Below, piece by piece: positions 6,943 to 14,815 of a stretch of DNA of 39,338 nt. The position numbers were made by a program, and so were the translations under genes. The DNA comes from a candidate division CPR2 bacterium GW2011_GWC2_39_10 (GTDB lineage: Bacteria; Patescibacteriota; CPR2): contig LBVV01000016.1 in the NCBI GenBank assembly GCA_000993275.1, forward strand, positions 1 through 39,338, in the 5' to 3' direction. Numbering within the stretch: the stretch's first letter is position 1; each line of letters begins with the position of its first letter. A model generated the notes under the pieces. It was not told where the DNA came from. It worked only from the letters and a program-made list of their open reading frames with translations, and did no database searches.

Positions 6943-7224
6943 GTTCTTTGGTAGTTTAACGACTTTTCCTCCTCTAATTTCATACGGTCCAGGCTCAAAT
7001 GCTATGTTTACCGATGGAATAGGCGGAAAAGAAGTTGGATTGTCAAAAGCGATAGCCTCGCCAGCGAAATCCTTATCGACGGTGTTTTTGCTGATATGAG
7101 CACTAACGATTTTGATGCCATCTTCCGTGGGATATATAGCCCCGATAACCTCGTTGTCTTCCAGTACTTCTACAATCTCGATACCAGCGCGATACCTATG
7201 AGGCTTCTTTCTAAACGTTATCAC
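6940..7224 (-). CDS. Small unknown protein of the kinase operon
   Basis: About 94 residues from a GTG at 7222-7224, which follows a GGGGGG ribosome site; the ORF is open further upstream but without a better start. The sequence is beta-rich (VITFRKKPHRYRAGIEIVEVLEDNEVIGAIYPTEDGIKIVSAH) and ends in a Pro-rich, then strand-like, tail (SFPPIPSVNIAFEPGPYEI). No family recognised; no membrane segment. It lies 60 bp after the preceding small gene. The in-frame continuation after its TAG stop is described separately. Confidence 0.6.
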   Translation of the reverse strand: MITFRKKPHRYRAGIEIVEVLEDNEVIGAIYPTEDGIKIVSAHISKNTVDKDFAGEAIAFDNPTSFPPIPSVNIAFEPGPYEIRGGKVVKLPKN

Positions 7225-7284
7225 CCTAATTCCCCCCTTCCTATATCGAATTCCGAACAAAACACGTTCCAGAAGCGTTCGTGC

Positions 7285-7554
7285 CTATGTCTCAATCATC
7301 TCGGCATTATCGCCACTACCGCCTATATGATGATAATTGCCTACAATTTGCTTAGCCATATCTTCTGGCGTCATATCCACCTTCGCCTCTGCGTCGAGAT
7401 TGAATTTTTCGTAAGCATGCTCTATCATATTAAACATGATCTGATTTGAACCTTTTTCAACCTCATCTTCTGTTAGCTCTACTTTTTGGTCTTGGGCCAA
7501 TATCCTGATTATGCTTTTTACCATTTCTTTCATATACTCTCTTTCAGTTGCCAA
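7285..7554 (-). CDS. Small acidic helical protein of the kinase operon
   Basis: About 89 residues from a TTG at 7552-7554 that lies eight bases after GGGAGG; the upstream open part overlaps the kinase gene and has no ribosome site. It overlaps the kinase stop by 11 bases, so translation is probably coupled. The protein is acidic and helical (EYMKEMVKSIIRIL, VELTEDEVEKGSNQIMFNMIEHAYEKF). No family recognised. The overlap with the kinase makes it a likely functional partner. Confidence 0.6.
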   Translation of the reverse strand: MATEREYMKEMVKSIIRILAQDQKVELTEDEVEKGSNQIMFNMIEHAYEKFNLDAEAKVDMTPEDMAKQIVGNYHHIGGSGDNAEMIET

Positions 7555-8368
7555 TCGTAACACCTCCCTTAGCCTTACAATAGAATTCTGTCCCATGACG
7601 TGCTCCGTTAAGTAGTACGTCTGTAATCAAACCAGGTTTATTGATACTTAGGATATAAGCTTTCCTCTCACCTGGCTTAGCAGAAACAAAGTCCCAGCAA
7701 TATTTGACTTTTGTCTCCATGCCACCGGTTCCAACCGAACTACAATCTCCCATAGCAATGCAACGGATCTCATCCGTAATATTACAAACATGTGAAATCA
7801 GTCTTGCTTCTGGATTGCTGTTTGGATTAGCCGTGTAAAGACCATCGACATTAGTAAATAACGCTAACGTGCCAGCTCCCATGGCTTCGGCAATCATATA
7901 CGCCGTGTGATCGTTGCCATTGAGCTTACTTTCTGCATCAAGCTCATCATATGCAACATAATCGTTGTAATTGAAAATTGGGATAGCGCCAATTGACCAA
8001 GTCTCAAGAATAGAGTCTTGAATATCAGCCATAGCTTTGGCATTTTTAAAATTGTCCTCAGTTACAAGACCCTGAACAACTAAAGTTCTGCCAAAGTGCT
8101 TCTGGTAAATACTAATCAGCTCTCGCTGACCAGCACCCGAGAGAACACGTCTTTTGACTGGATTGCTAGGAATGTCCCACAAACCAACTATTTCTGTGCC
8201 AATTGATAATGCGCCAGAAGTGACAATAGCTACGCCATAACCTGCTTTGGATAGTTTATTTACATCCTCAACAATGCATCTTATTACGTCCTCGTTAACG
8301 CCACCGGAATCAGTAAGCCCTTCACTGCCATATTTTAAAACCACTCTCTTATTTTCATATCCATTCAA
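7544..8368 (-). CDS. Amino-acid-kinase-family protein, glutamate 5-kinase (ProB)-like
   Basis: 274 residues forming one amino-acid-kinase domain. Family motifs: a Lys-Tyr-Gly-Ser start strand (VVLKYGSEG), VAIVTSGALSIG, RVLSGAGQREL, NGNDHTAYMIAEAMGAGTLALFTNVDGLY, and GTGGMETKVKYCWD near the ATP site. The order and SGA, ND and GTGGM motifs are those of ProB, which phosphorylates glutamate for proline synthesis. The C-terminal PUA domain of many ProB proteins is absent, and no proA or proC lies nearby. The sequence is also more divergent than ordinary ProB. With three small unknown genes in the same operon, a different substrate is possible. A GGGGGGAT ribosome site precedes the ATG. Confidence 0.75.
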   Translation of the reverse strand: MNGYENKRVVLKYGSEGLTDSGGVNEDVIRCIVEDVNKLSKAGYGVAIVTSGALSIGTEIVGLWDIPSNPVKRRVLSGAGQRELISIYQKHFGRTLVVQGLVTEDNFKNAKAMADIQDSILETWSIGAIPIFNYNDYVAYDELDAESKLNGNDHTAYMIAEAMGAGTLALFTNVDGLYTANPNSNPEARLISHVCNITDEIRCIAMGDCSSVGTGGMETKVKYCWDFVSAKPGERKAYILSINKPGLITDVLLNGARHGTEFYCKAKGGVTIGN

Positions 8369-8514
8369 TTATTATCCCCCCAATAATTTAATTATTCTTT
8401 ATAATGACAAGCTGCCTTCAAAATTTAAAAGCAATTTGCCATTATAAAGCTGGGGATGTTTTTTAAGGTTCTTTTGACTGCTTATCATACCATATTTTTG
8501 CTGATTTAGCGAGA

Positions 8515-8542
8515 CTTTTTTATTCAAACTTTTTTATTCAAG
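8515..8542. repeat. 14-bp tandem repeat, two copies
   Basis: CTTTTTTATTCAAA (8515-8528) is followed directly by CTTTTTTATTCAAG (8529-8542). Confidence 0.8.
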
Positions 8543-8591
8543 CCGTCTGAACCACTTGCAGTTTTTAAAATACAAAGAGTACCTCGGACTG

Positions 8592-8643
8592 TCATTCCCG
8601 TGAAGCTTGTCCTCGACTCCGATCGGGGAACGGGAATCCAGGA
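8592..8643. repeat. REP-like dispersed repeat
   Basis: GTCATTCCCGTGAAGCTTGT...CGGGAATCCAGGAAGC contains inverted ATTCCCG/CGGGAAT arms. The same style of unit (CATCCC...CTTGAT...GGGATCC and CTGGATTCCGGA) occurs at 39171-39250. Confidence 0.6.
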
Positions 8644-8713
8644 AGCTTTTTAACATTAAAAGTGTGCCACCCTTTTTCCTGAATAATCTTAACTAGCTCT
8701 AAAAAATTAAGTT

Positions 8714-9226
8714 TTATTCTCGGTAGAACTCGTTAAATTGGAAACCCTTCTCAACTCCAAATGCCGGGAAAAATACAAGTTGAGCAATGGGACAGTTTTC
8801 TTCAATTCGAAGATGGGTCACGCCAGAAACACAAAGCCCAAGTCTTCCTCTACCTTTAAACCCCCCATCCCAAACACCACTCTGCAAAGTCCCACCACAG
8901 CGAAACAAGGTTGAACGAGGAAAGGCAAGACCCATCAGATTATTGGGTATATTAGTAAATTCATTAATATAGATGACGTAGAACCCGGACTTTAAAACAT
9001 ACCACCCATCAGTTATCTTAACATCACTCTCTGAAGCAACCTTGTTATGATAAGGATTACCAATTTGAGCTTCCCCAGATAATCGAACGATTTTCTTAAC
9101 TGTAACGTCAAAACCTGTCGGTTGAAGTTGATGCTCGAAATCGATAAAATCCTCAATCAAGGGCGGGCTGCTATTACATAAATCTCTAATCTCTCGATCA
9201 GACAAAACGGCAGAATAATGTATCAT
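8714..9226 (-). CDS. dUTPase/dCTP-deaminase-fold protein, probably dUTPase-like
   Basis: 170 residues. Trimeric dUTPase-fold motifs are visible: GLAFPRSTLFRCGG (the P-R-S-S-like motif), LQSGVWDGGFKGRGRLGL (the GVIDxGYxG-like motif with its Asp) and CPIAQLVFF. In dCTP deaminases a catalytic Glu follows this third motif in a V-L-E-F context; here the corresponding position is Gly (RLGLCVS). This argues against deaminase activity and favours dUTP hydrolysis or a binding-only role. dUTPase would keep uracil out of DNA. There is no ribosome site; a TTAACT-17-TACAAT promoter lies six bases before the ATG, so the mRNA is probably leaderless. Confidence 0.75.
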   Translation of the reverse strand: MIHYSAVLSDREIRDLCNSSPPLIEDFIDFEHQLQPTGFDVTVKKIVRLSGEAQIGNPYHNKVASESDVKITDGWYVLKSGFYVIYINEFTNIPNNLMGLAFPRSTLFRCGGTLQSGVWDGGFKGRGRLGLCVSGVTHLRIEENCPIAQLVFFPAFGVEKGFQFNEFYRE

Positions 9227-9232
9227 ATTTTC

Positions 9233-9261
9233 ATTGTAACAAAATTTCAGATTTTAGTTAA
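9233..9261 (-). promoter_or_regulatory. Leaderless promoter of the dUTPase-like gene
   Basis: On the minus strand: TTAACT (9256-9261), 17-bp spacer, TACAAT (9233-9238), six bases, ATG. Confidence 0.6.
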
Positions 9262-9314
9262 GATAGATGTACCCCCGAAATTTAATGAGTGTTCGCCATA
9301 ATTCCGTTGGGTAT

Positions 9315-9338
9315 CAAAAAATGGCTTAGATAAGCCAT
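9315..9338 (-). terminator. Terminator of the tRNA gene
   Basis: ATGGCTTA (9321-9328) and TAAGCCAT (9331-9338) form a stem directly after the tRNA 3' end; on the minus strand TTTTTGA follows. Confidence 0.75.
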
Positions 9339-9346
9339 ATTTTTAA

Positions 9347-9422
9347 TGGTGGACCTGATCGGGTTCGAACCGACGACCTCCTCCATGCCATGGAGGCGCG
9401 CTACCAGCTGCGCCACAGGCCC
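9347..9422 (-). tRNA. tRNA-Ala (GGC)
   Basis: Read on the minus strand the cloverleaf is complete: acceptor GGGCCTG pairs with CAGGTCC, the D-arm contains GCGCAGCTGGTAGCGC, the anticodon arm is CCTCC-ATGGCAT-GGAGG with anticodon GGC, and the T-arm carries GGTTCGAACCC. The discriminator A and an encoded CCA follow (CCA at 9347-9349). GGC reads Ala codons GCC and GCU. Confidence 0.95.
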
Positions 9423-9439
9423 ATAATCTTTTTTTAAAA

Positions 9440-9484
9440 TGACAGGGATTGCTTCGTCCGGCAACTGCCCGGACTCGCAATGAC
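9440..9484. repeat. REP-like dispersed repeat
   Basis: ATGACAGGGATTGCTTCGTC...GACTCGCAATGACA with internal GTCCGG/CCGGAC arms. This is the GATTGC...CTTCG...CGCAATGAC type of interspersed repeat; related pieces lie near 9594-9632 and 17304-17383. Confidence 0.6.
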
Positions 9485-9638
9485 AAGGAAAATTATAGCA
9501 TAAATCTAAGACATTTATAATGCTAAAATTTTTTAGTATTATTGAAAAAAGAGGTATTTAAGTCTCTCTTTATTTCAAGATTTCAAGGTAAGATTGCCGC
9601 GTCACTCATTATCATTCGCTCCTCGCAATGACACTCCT

Positions 9639-9694
9639 TTTGTTTCTTGTTTCTTGTTTCCTGATTCCTGGTTACTGGCTCCTGACCCTAGTTC
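9639..9694. repeat. Degenerate heptamer tandem array
   Basis: Seven to eight consecutive 7-bp units: TTTGTTT, CTTGTTT, CTTGTTT, CCTGATT, CCTGGTT, ACTGGCT, CCTGACC, CTAGTTC. The last unit contains the clpC stop codon (9688-9690). Confidence 0.75.
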
Positions 9695-12156
9695 GTCTTT
9701 ACTAGCGGTTTAAACTTGAAATTATCGCCCTCCCTCAGGATTTCCACTGTATCCCATTCTGTTATCTCACCTCTTAAAACGGCGGATGCCAATGAATCTT
9801 CTATTAGATCCTGAATAGTCCTCCTTAGGGGTCTCGCGCCGTTATCAATGTCGAAACCTTTCTCAACTAATAATTCTTTCGCCTCTTTATCAACTTTCAA
9901 GATTATGTGCTGTTCTTCCAATCTTTCGTTTAGCAAATTAAGCTGAAGGTCCACGATTTTTCTAATGTCGTCTTTTGATAATGCCCTAAATGCAATAACC
10001 TGGTCGACCCTATTTAAGAATTCCGGCCTGAAAGATTTTTTTAGTTCGCCAAAAACATTGGACTTTATTTCTTTCTGTTTATTTTCCATAAAAGACTCAT
10101 GTTCTTTGTTCTTCAGATCAAAACCCATGCTTCCGGAAGAATATAGGTTTTTTGCGCCGATATTGGAAGTCATGATAATGATGGTATTTCTAAAATCCAC
10201 CCTTAAACCTTTGGCATCGGACAGATAACCGTCCTCTAAAATTTGAAGTAACATATTAAAGACTTCCGGATGCGCTTTTTCGACTTCGTCAAATAAAATG
10301 ACGCTATAAGGATTGCGCCTTACTTTTTCAGTTAGCTGTCCGCCTTCGTCATAACCGACATATCCGGCCGGAGCCCCAACTAGTCTTGAAGCATTATGAC
10401 GCTCCATAAATTCGGACATATCCATTTTTATAAGATTTTCGACAGAACCAAACATTTCCTTAGCCAAAACCTTGGCAAGTTCAGTTTTGCCAACACCGGT
10501 AGGACCGAGAAAAATAAACGAACCAATTGGACGTTTGGAATCCGAAACGCCGGTTCTTGACCTTCTAATGGCCGAGGAAACCAATGTAACCGCTTCATCC
10601 TGACCAATTATATTTTGCTTTAACTGTTCCTCCAATTTGAGAAGATTTTCAGATTCGGTCTTAACCAGCCGTTTTAGCGGAACACCGGTAATTTGAGAAA
10701 CCACTTCGGCAATATCTTCCTTGGAAACCACTAAAACATTACCCGAAACTCCCTCTCTCTTTTCCACTTCATCAATTTTATTTTCCAGATTTATTTGTTT
10801 CGCCTGTAACCGTCCGGCATAATCATACGCCTGATTGGCAACTGCCAATTCTTTTTCTTCTACGGTAAGAGTCAGTTCTTTCCTTAAATTTGCAAGTTCT
10901 TTGGAAATATTGCCCTTTTTAATTCTGACATCTGCCGCCGCTTCGTCAATGAGGTCAATGGCTTTATCCGGCATATGGCGATCGTTAATGTATCTTTTTG
11001 ATAATTTTGCCGCCTGAATTAAAGCTTCGTCCTCAATAATTACGTTATGAAACTGCTCGTATTTAGCCCTAATTCCTCTTAGAATATCTTTGGTTTCATC
11101 CAAAGAAGGCTCCATTACCATTATCGGCTGGAAACGTCTTTCTAGGGCGGGGTCTTTCTCGATATATTTTCGGTACTCATTTAAAGTGGTTGCACCAATT
11201 ACCTGAATTTCACCTCTTGATAAAGCCGGCTTTAAGATATTGGCCGCATCAAGTGCGCCTTCCGCCGCACCGGCTCCAACTACGGTATGCAGCTCATCTA
11301 TAAAGACAATTAAATCGCGATCTCCTTTAATTTCGTCAATTATCTTCTTTAGTCGTTCTTCAAATTCGCCCCTGTATTTGGTGCCGGCAATTATAGAAGC
11401 CAAGTCCAGCATAAAGATTTTCTTGTTTTCCAAAAATTCAGGGACATCTTCGGCGGTAATACGCTGTGCCAAGCCTTCCACAATCGCAGTTTTGCCCACA
11501 CCGGCCTCGCCAATTAAAACCGGATTATTCTTGGTTCTTCTATTTATAATTGAAACTAACCGAGAAATTTCTTTTGTTCGTCCAATTACCGGATCCAGCT
11601 TGCCGTCTTTGGCCATGCCTGTAAGATCAATACTGTATTGTCCAATTAATTGATGCTTGCCTTTTTTCCTTACCCCCTGCTGGTTATCCGACACATAATA
11701 CGGTGAATTTTGAAAATAATCTTCAACTTCCGCCTTAATTTGCACAACATCAGCCTTTAAGGCCTTTAAAACTAGGCTTGCTTTGGAATTTTGCTGAGAT
11801 AAAAGACCATACAAAATATGCTCTGAACCAACAAAGTTTTGGCCGAACTCCCTGGCAATATAATAAGAAAGCTCCATGCTTTTTTTAAGGGCTTCGCTTA
11901 AACCTTTTTGAGTTTGAACTTTTGCCGAATTATCCTCTACCAATGGCTTGGTAAAGGCAACAAGCGGACTCACCTTTTCGTAAGTTACGTCAAAGTCCTC
12001 TAAAATTTCATGCGCAAGGCAATCTTTGTTAGACAAAAGGCCAAGCAAACAATGTTCGCTCCCAATATATGAAGCCCCCGAATTCTTGGCAACATCCTGT
12101 GCGCTAATTAAGCATTTTTTTGCGTTTTCGCTTAAACGATTTAAATAATCGTCCAT
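9688..12156 (-). CDS. clpC: ClpC-type AAA+ protease ATPase
   Basis: 822 residues, normal for ClpC. Order: two Clp-N repeats (1-145); AAA-1 with Walker A GEAGVGKT (216-223) and Walker B LIVFIDELH (282-290); a middle region with a UVR-like segment around 434-465 (AYDYAGRLQAKQINLE), which marks ClpC rather than ClpB; AAA-2 with Walker A GPTGVGKT (551-558) and a Walker B VILFDEVEKAHPE; and a C-terminal D2-small domain (FLNRVDQVIAF, GARPLRRTIQ). It unfolds substrates for ClpP in the cytosol; clpP is not in this window. It follows nusA by 57 bp without a terminator and is probably cotranscribed with it. A GGGGGT ribosome site precedes the ATG. Confidence 0.96.
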   Translation of the reverse strand: MDDYLNRLSENAKKCLISAQDVAKNSGASYIGSEHCLLGLLSNKDCLAHEILEDFDVTYEKVSPLVAFTKPLVEDNSAKVQTQKGLSEALKKSMELSYYIAREFGQNFVGSEHILYGLLSQQNSKASLVLKALKADVVQIKAEVEDYFQNSPYYVSDNQQGVRKKGKHQLIGQYSIDLTGMAKDGKLDPVIGRTKEISRLVSIINRRTKNNPVLIGEAGVGKTAIVEGLAQRITAEDVPEFLENKKIFMLDLASIIAGTKYRGEFEERLKKIIDEIKGDRDLIVFIDELHTVVGAGAAEGALDAANILKPALSRGEIQVIGATTLNEYRKYIEKDPALERRFQPIMVMEPSLDETKDILRGIRAKYEQFHNVIIEDEALIQAAKLSKRYINDRHMPDKAIDLIDEAAADVRIKKGNISKELANLRKELTLTVEEKELAVANQAYDYAGRLQAKQINLENKIDEVEKREGVSGNVLVVSKEDIAEVVSQITGVPLKRLVKTESENLLKLEEQLKQNIIGQDEAVTLVSSAIRRSRTGVSDSKRPIGSFIFLGPTGVGKTELAKVLAKEMFGSVENLIKMDMSEFMERHNASRLVGAPAGYVGYDEGGQLTEKVRRNPYSVILFDEVEKAHPEVFNMLLQILEDGYLSDAKGLRVDFRNTIIIMTSNIGAKNLYSSGSMGFDLKNKEHESFMENKQKEIKSNVFGELKKSFRPEFLNRVDQVIAFRALSKDDIRKIVDLQLNLLNERLEEQHIILKVDKEAKELLVEKGFDIDNGARPLRRTIQDLIEDSLASAVLRGEITEWDTVEILREGDNFKFKPLVKTN

Positions 12157-12213
12157 TATTACCCCCTGGTTAATAATACTTTTTTGTTTTTGTTTTTTAC
12201 TAACTAACTTTTA

Positions 12214-13536
12214 TTATTGGCCTGCCTTAGAAGCTAAAACGTCTTCTAGGTTTTCTTCAGTTTTTTCTTCTGCCGGAACATTTTCGGCTTCAACAGTTTC
12301 GGATACTTCAGTTTCTTCCGGCGTTTTTTCCTGAATCTCTTCAACTACCGTTTCTTCCGGCGTTTTCGAAGATTTTTGTACTTCCTCTACATTAAGTGTT
12401 TCACCTTGTTCTTGATTTTCAATATTTTTGATAATTTCATCTTCGATGTTACGTTTTGCCTGGGGTTTATCTTCTACGGCTTCAGCAGTTGCCTCAATTC
12501 CATAGTCATCGGTGCCCAAAATATCAATATTCCAACCGGTTAGCTTGGCGGCAAGACGAACGTTTTGACCCTGTTTACCAATAGCCAAAGACAGCTGGTC
12601 GTCAGGCACTTTGACCTTGGCTCTTTTTTCTGCCTCATCAACCATAACCTCTGAAACTTTTGAAGGAGAAAGCGCATTGGCAACATAAGTTTTAGCGTCT
12701 TCATTCCATAAAATAACATCAATTTTTTCGTCGCCAATTTCAGCCATTACAGATTGAACCCTAATGCCGCGTTGACCAACCAGCGAACCTACCGGATCCA
12801 CGCCTCCAGCTTCGGAGAAAACAGCAATTTTGCTTCTTTGCCCGGCTTCTCTGGCAATGGATTTTATTTCCACTGTTCCGGCCACAATTTCCGGCACTTC
12901 AAGTTCGAAAAGTTTCTTAACCATGCCCGGGTGAGACCTGGAAAGCAAAATCTGCGGCCCTTTAGAACTTTGGTCTACTTTTACAATAAATAACTTGAGG
13001 CGCTGACCGTTATAATATCTTTCACCCTGAACTTGTTCCTGCGGAAAAATGACTCCGGTAGCTCGTCCTAAATCGACAAAAATATTGCTGCCTTCTATTC
13101 GCTGAACGATACCGTTTAGAAGATCACCTTCTTTCTCTTTATATTCCGAGAAAATAATATCTCTTTCAGCTTCGCGAATTCTCTGAATAATAACTTGCTT
13201 GGCAGTCTGTGCGGCAATTCGTCCAAAATCAGATACAAATTCCTGAAACTCAATCGTATCACCAATTTTGGCGTCTTTTTTTAGTTTTACCGCATTATCT
13301 AAAGTAAGCTGCAGATGAGGGTTTTCAACCTCTTCCGCCACTTCCTTTAAAACATAAATTGTCGGATGGCCCGTTTCTTCGTCTAGCTCAACCCGAACTT
13401 CCTGTTCTTTATGACCATAATCTTTTTTGTAAGCCGCCGCTAGTGCCGCCTCAACAGTTTCTAAAACTATTTCTTTCGGAATGTTTTTCTCGGCGCAAAT
13501 CTGATTAATTGCTGCCATAAATTTTTTGTCTTCCAT
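12214..13536 (-). CDS. nusA: Transcription termination/antitermination factor NusA
   Basis: About 440 residues. The N-terminal RNA-polymerase-binding domain (MAAINQICAEKNIPKEIV...) is followed by an S1 domain (GDLLNGIVQRIEGSNIFVDLG), then KH1 (AGQRSKIAVFS...DPVGSLVGQRG) and KH2 (KVPDDQLSLAIGKQGQNVRLAA). The last ~95 residues are a low-complexity, Glu-rich tail in place of the acidic repeats of some NusA proteins. An ATG eight codons upstream (13557) is open, but AAGGAG just before the ATG at 13534-13536 indicates the shorter start. rimP and infB, its usual neighbours, are not here. A small AACAGC/GCTGTT hairpin lies in the leader near 13581-13596. Confidence 0.95.
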   Translation of the reverse strand: MEDKKFMAAINQICAEKNIPKEIVLETVEAALAAAYKKDYGHKEQEVRVELDEETGHPTIYVLKEVAEEVENPHLQLTLDNAVKLKKDAKIGDTIEFQEFVSDFGRIAAQTAKQVIIQRIREAERDIIFSEYKEKEGDLLNGIVQRIEGSNIFVDLGRATGVIFPQEQVQGERYYNGQRLKLFIVKVDQSSKGPQILLSRSHPGMVKKLFELEVPEIVAGTVEIKSIAREAGQRSKIAVFSEAGGVDPVGSLVGQRGIRVQSVMAEIGDEKIDVILWNEDAKTYVANALSPSKVSEVMVDEAEKRAKVKVPDDQLSLAIGKQGQNVRLAAKLTGWNIDILGTDDYGIEATAEAVEDKPQAKRNIEDEIIKNIENQEQGETLNVEEVQKSSKTPEETVVEEIQEKTPEETEVSETVEAENVPAEEKTEENLEDVLASKAGQ

Positions 13537-13626
13537 TTTTCTCCTTACTTGGCCCATGTGTCTTATTTAACATCAGGCCTAACAGCAAAAGCTGTTTTCT
13601 ACTTATTTAGTTGTTACCTGTTTAAA

Positions 13627-13665
13627 AAAAGCCGCGTTTTTAAAACCCGACTACTACAGGCTTTA
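13627..13665 (-). terminator. Terminator between yraN and nusA
   Basis: On the minus strand AAAGCC (13659-13664) pairs with GGCTTT (13628-13633), flanking a GGGTTTT/AAAACGC inner stem, followed by TTTT. It separates the yraN transcript from nusA. Confidence 0.6.
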
Positions 13666-13711
13666 GTATAGATAAACTGAAGCGAAATGTCAAGTAAATT
13701 TTCCTATATTT

Positions 13712-14074
13712 TTAATACTCAAAGACAGCATTCCTTATTAAATTTATTGATTGGCCGTCTCCATCTATGGCTACAACGTCTATCCTAATGGGACCAACGA
13801 GATTCCGCCTAAGGTAATACTCCTTCGCCATTCTCATTAGTTTTAACTGTTTTTTCGCGTCAACCGCATCTGCGGCCGAACCGAACTTACTGTTTTTTCG
13901 CCACTTAACTTCTACAATACAAACCGTTCCCCCCTCTTTAGCCACAATATCTATTTCCCCAAATCGACTTCGAAAATTCCTTTCTAAAATTTCATAGCCT
14001 TTACTTTCCAGATAAGCGCAAGCTAGGTCTTCGCCAATACTGCCTTTATTTTTATTTTGCGATTTTTCAGACAT
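13712..14074 (-). CDS. YraN-family (UPF0102) endonuclease-like protein
   Basis: 120 residues, the usual family length. The restriction-endonuclease-like core is visible: KGSIGEDLACAYLESKGYEIL, then FRSRFGEIDIVAKEGG and VCIVEVKWRK, which provides the E-x(n)-D-x(n)-E-x-K metal site. The family is widespread and usually sits beside rnhB and rplS, as here, but its cellular substrate is not settled; roles with branched or recombination DNA have been suggested. A short terminator-like hairpin (AAAGGGT/ACCCTTT at 14097-14115) separates it from rnhB. Confidence 0.92.
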   Translation of the reverse strand: MSEKSQNKNKGSIGEDLACAYLESKGYEILERNFRSRFGEIDIVAKEGGTVCIVEVKWRKNSKFGSAADAVDAKKQLKLMRMAKEYYLRRNLVGPIRIDVVAIDGDGQSINLIRNAVFEY

Positions 14075-14096
14075 TTATCCACTCCTTAGTACCCAT

Positions 14097-14115
14097 AAAA
14101 AGGGTCTAACCCTTT
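14097..14115. terminator. Short terminator-like hairpin between rnhB and yraN
   Basis: AAAGGGT and ACCCTTT form a 7-bp stem with a 3-nt loop; on the minus strand TTTTT follows. Possibly weak, allowing read-through into yraN. Confidence 0.4.
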
Positions 14116-14131
14116 ATTCGGTGTAATCTTC

Positions 14132-14740
14132 CTACAACATGGCCGAGACAGGCCAGAAAGAAAGACGATGAATGCTTGTCCAGCCATATTCCGTAATTGC
14201 TTCCAGATGTTTCTTGGTTAAGTAACCCTTGTTAGTATGAAAATGATATTCGGGATATTTTTCTGCCTGTTTGTTCATAAGGTCATCCCTGTAAACTTTG
14301 GCCAAAATTGACGCACAGGCTATGGAATAAATTTTAGAATCCCCGTGGGTAACAGACTCACTTTTTATGCCAAGATCCGGAATTTTAAAAAAATCAATTA
14401 ACACAAAATCCGGTTTAATTTTCAGTTTATTTACTGCCTGTTTTAAAACCAAGCGGTTCGACAGCGAAATTCCTTCTTTATCAATTGTATAATTGGAAAC
14501 TTCGGCCGCAGACCAACAAAGCGAATTTTCTATAATTTTTTCCCTTAATTCCAAACGTTTTTTTGCAGATAACAATTTGGAGTCATTAATGCCTTTAATG
14601 GCCGGTTTGGCCGGATCCATAATAACGGCCGCCGACACAATTGGCCCCGCCACCGGCCCCCTGCCCACTTCGTCGACACCGGCAACAAATTTGTATCCTT
14701 GGCCAATTAATTCTTTTTCTCTTGCTAATTCTAGTACCAT
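14132..14740 (-). CDS. rnhB: Ribonuclease HII
   Basis: 202 residues. Hallmarks: YKFVAGVDEVGRGPVAGPIV with the first Asp-Glu pair, KGINDSKLLSAKKRLEL, FVLIDFFKI with the third acidic residue, and GDSKIYSIACASILAKVYRD. It cuts RNA in RNA-DNA hybrids and at single ribonucleotides in DNA. It lies between rplS and yraN, the conserved rplS-rnhB-yraN order. A terminator at 14778-14806 partly separates it from rplS. Confidence 0.96.
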   Translation of the reverse strand: MVLELAREKELIGQGYKFVAGVDEVGRGPVAGPIVSAAVIMDPAKPAIKGINDSKLLSAKKRLELREKIIENSLCWSAAEVSNYTIDKEGISLSNRLVLKQAVNKLKIKPDFVLIDFFKIPDLGIKSESVTHGDSKIYSIACASILAKVYRDDLMNKQAEKYPEYHFHTNKGYLTKKHLEAITEYGWTSIHRLSFWPVSAML

Positions 14741-14777
14741 TTATAAAACATAACCTAATTTTGGACAAAATAATAGT

Positions 14778-14806
14778 AAAAAACCGCCTTTGGAGCGGTT
14801 TTTTAT
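14778..14806. terminator. Intrinsic terminator after rplS
   Basis: AAAAACCGC and GCGGTTTTT form a strong hairpin around CTTTGGA with A- and T-runs on both sides. It sits about ten bases after the rplS stop. Confidence 0.85.
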
Positions 14807-14815
14807 AGTATCAAA

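Larger units (their letters stand above)
8369..8713. other. Intergenic region with AT-rich promoter area and repeats
   Basis: Contains TATAAT-like boxes before the kinase gene near 8400-8450, a 14-bp tandem duplication at 8515-8542, a REP-like unit at 8592-8643, and a terminator-like hairpin near 8660-8680 for the dUTPase-like gene. No gene seen. Confidence 0.5.

Noticed and set aside
9282-9464. 60-codon minus-strand frame over the tRNA
   Set aside because: It is the tRNA-Ala gene and flanking sequence read as protein.
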